Source: Lachnospiraceae bacterium (GTDB lineage: Bacteria > Bacillota > Clostridia > Lachnospirales > Lachnospiraceae). From it: a DNA stretch of 6,204 bases. The notes beneath the pieces are model-generated. The model had not been told where the DNA came from, did not search any database, and worked only from the letters and a program-made list of their open reading frames with translations. Of the stretch, positions 5,522 to 6,204 are shown one piece after another. The stretch lies in assembly GCA_014804185.1 (NCBI GenBank), contig JAAVAG010000126.1, forward strand, positions 1 to 6,204, written 5' to 3'. How positions within the stretch are numbered: position 1 is the first letter of the stretch; every line of letters starts with the position of its first letter. The position numbers and the translations under genes were made by a program.

Positions 5522-5899
5522 ATGTTAAAGAAAGTATCTACAACGAAGGCTCCGGCGGCGATCGGGCCTTACTCTCAGGCGATCATCGCAGGAGATTTTA
5601 TGTTTGCATCGGGGCAGATTCCCATCAATCCGGCTACTGGAGAGATTGAAGGGAAAGATATCACCGAGCAGGCACAGCTTGTCATGAAAAATGTGGGAGC
5701 GCTTCTGGAGGAGGCGGGAACGGACTATGACCATGTGGTGAAAACTTCCTGTTTTCTGGCGGACATGGGGGATTTTGCCGCGTTTAACCAGGTGTATGCG
5801 GAATATTTTACCGAAAAACCGGCCAGAAGCTGTGTGGCGGTAAAGACGCTGCCTAAAAATGTGCTCTGTGAGGTGGAAGTCATCGCCTATCTGGGATGA
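5522..5899 (+). CDS. ridA: RidA, 2-iminobutanoate/2-iminopropanoate deaminase
   Basis: RidA (YjgF/YER057c/UK114 family) hydrolyses reactive enamine/imine intermediates released by PLP enzymes such as threonine dehydratase, giving 2-oxo acids and ammonia, and so protects other PLP enzymes in the cytoplasm. The 125-residue product has the usual length and family signatures: IGPYSQA (14-20) with Tyr17, FASGQIPINPATGEI (28-42), and PARSCVAVKTLP (100-111) with Arg102, which equals the substrate-carboxylate-binding Arg105 of E. coli RidA. Glu117 in CEVEV corresponds to the conserved Glu120 there. The family forms trimers with the active site between subunits. The presence of the key Arg supports the true RidA subgroup rather than the Rid1-7 paralogues that lack it. 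The next gene starts 19 bases after the stop, so they are probably co-transcribed. Confidence 0.96.
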   Translation: MLKKVSTTKAPAAIGPYSQAIIAGDFMFASGQIPINPATGEIEGKDITEQAQLVMKNVGALLEEAGTDYDHVVKTSCFLADMGDFAAFNQVYAEYFTEKPARSCVAVKTLPKNVLCEVEVIAYLG

Positions 5900-5918
5900 C
5901 GAAAGCGGGGGTGCGACG

Positions 5919-6204
5919 ATGAAAAATATCGTGCTGACCGGGATGCCCGGAGCGGGGAAAAGCACGGTGGGCGTGGTGCTTGCCAAGCGTATGGGATACC
6001 GTTTCATAGATTCCGATCTGCTCATACAGGAAAAATACGGGAAGCTTCTTCATGAACTGATAGAAGAAAACGGCGTGGAGGGGTTCTGGCGGATTGAAAA
6101 TGATGTCAATGCCTCTCTGCAGGCCAGTCGGGCGGTCATAGCCACAGGCGGCAGTGTGATATATGAGAAAGAGGCTATGGAGCATCTGGGACGGATCGGT
6201 GTGA
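5919..6204 (+). CDS. Shikimate-kinase-like P-loop kinase (partial, cut at window end)
   Basis: The first 95 codons are present and no stop is reached; shikimate kinases have about 165-180 residues, so roughly half is visible. The Walker A motif is GMPGAGKST (8-16), followed by FIDSDLLI (29-36) with the paired Asp31 and Asp33, GFWRIEND (55-62), and IATGGSV (74-80). The overall order and spacing match AroK. Two expected substrate-site residues differ: the shikimate-binding Arg of the usual FR..E motif is Trp57, and the usual GGG is GGS (77-79). It could therefore be a clostridial AroK paralogue acting on another small molecule. A G-run at 5907-5911 lies 7 bases before the ATG. It follows ridA by 19 bases and probably belongs to the same operon. 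No symbol is given because the substrate is in doubt. Confidence 0.85.
   Translation, partial: MKNIVLTGMPGAGKSTVGVVLAKRMGYRFIDSDLLIQEKYGKLLHELIEENGVEGFWRIENDVNASLQASRAVIATGGSVIYEKEAMEHLGRIGV

Overview
The base composition and gene content suggest a moderately GC-rich, endospore-forming Clostridia genome, most likely a gut Lachnospiraceae-type Firmicute. The main reasons are a full-length SpoVAD, G-rich Shine-Dalgarno sites, short intergenic spacers and the style of the RsmF, RidA and transglutaminase proteins. The genus cannot be fixed from this sequence. I see no rRNA, tRNA, CRISPR array, insertion sequence or phage gene.

Layout. (1) Positions 1-631, minus strand: a LacA/Maa-type sugar O-acetyltransferase, cut only at its C-terminal end by the window edge. 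It has a housekeeping-like promoter and a leader stem-loop. (2) Positions 632-870: a divergent intergenic region with one promoter facing each way. (3) Positions 871-3971, plus strand: a two-gene unit made of an RsmF-type rRNA cytosine-C5 methyltransferase and, 17 bases later, a membrane-anchored transglutaminase-like protein. (4) Positions 3972-4106: an intergenic stretch with an imperfect 16-base tandem repeat, a large inverted repeat and a good candidate sigma-G promoter. (5) Positions 4107-5120: spoVAD, standing alone without spoVAC or spoVAE beside it. (6) Positions 5121-5254: a hairpin, a perfect 10-base palindrome and an extended -10 promoter. (7) Positions 5255-6204: a three-gene unit made of an uncharacterised 78-residue protein, RidA, and the first 95 codons of a shikimate-kinase-like P-loop kinase.

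How the genes work together. The window looks like several small transcription units rather than one pathway. Housekeeping functions (rRNA methylation, imine detoxification, a small-molecule kinase) sit on both sides of a forespore-type sporulation gene that seems to have its own promoter. The points most worth a second look are the orphan spoVAD with its sigma-G-like promoter, the kinase lacking two expected shikimate-site residues, the unassigned C-terminal domain of the transglutaminase protein, and short inverted or tandem repeats limited to the intergenic regions.
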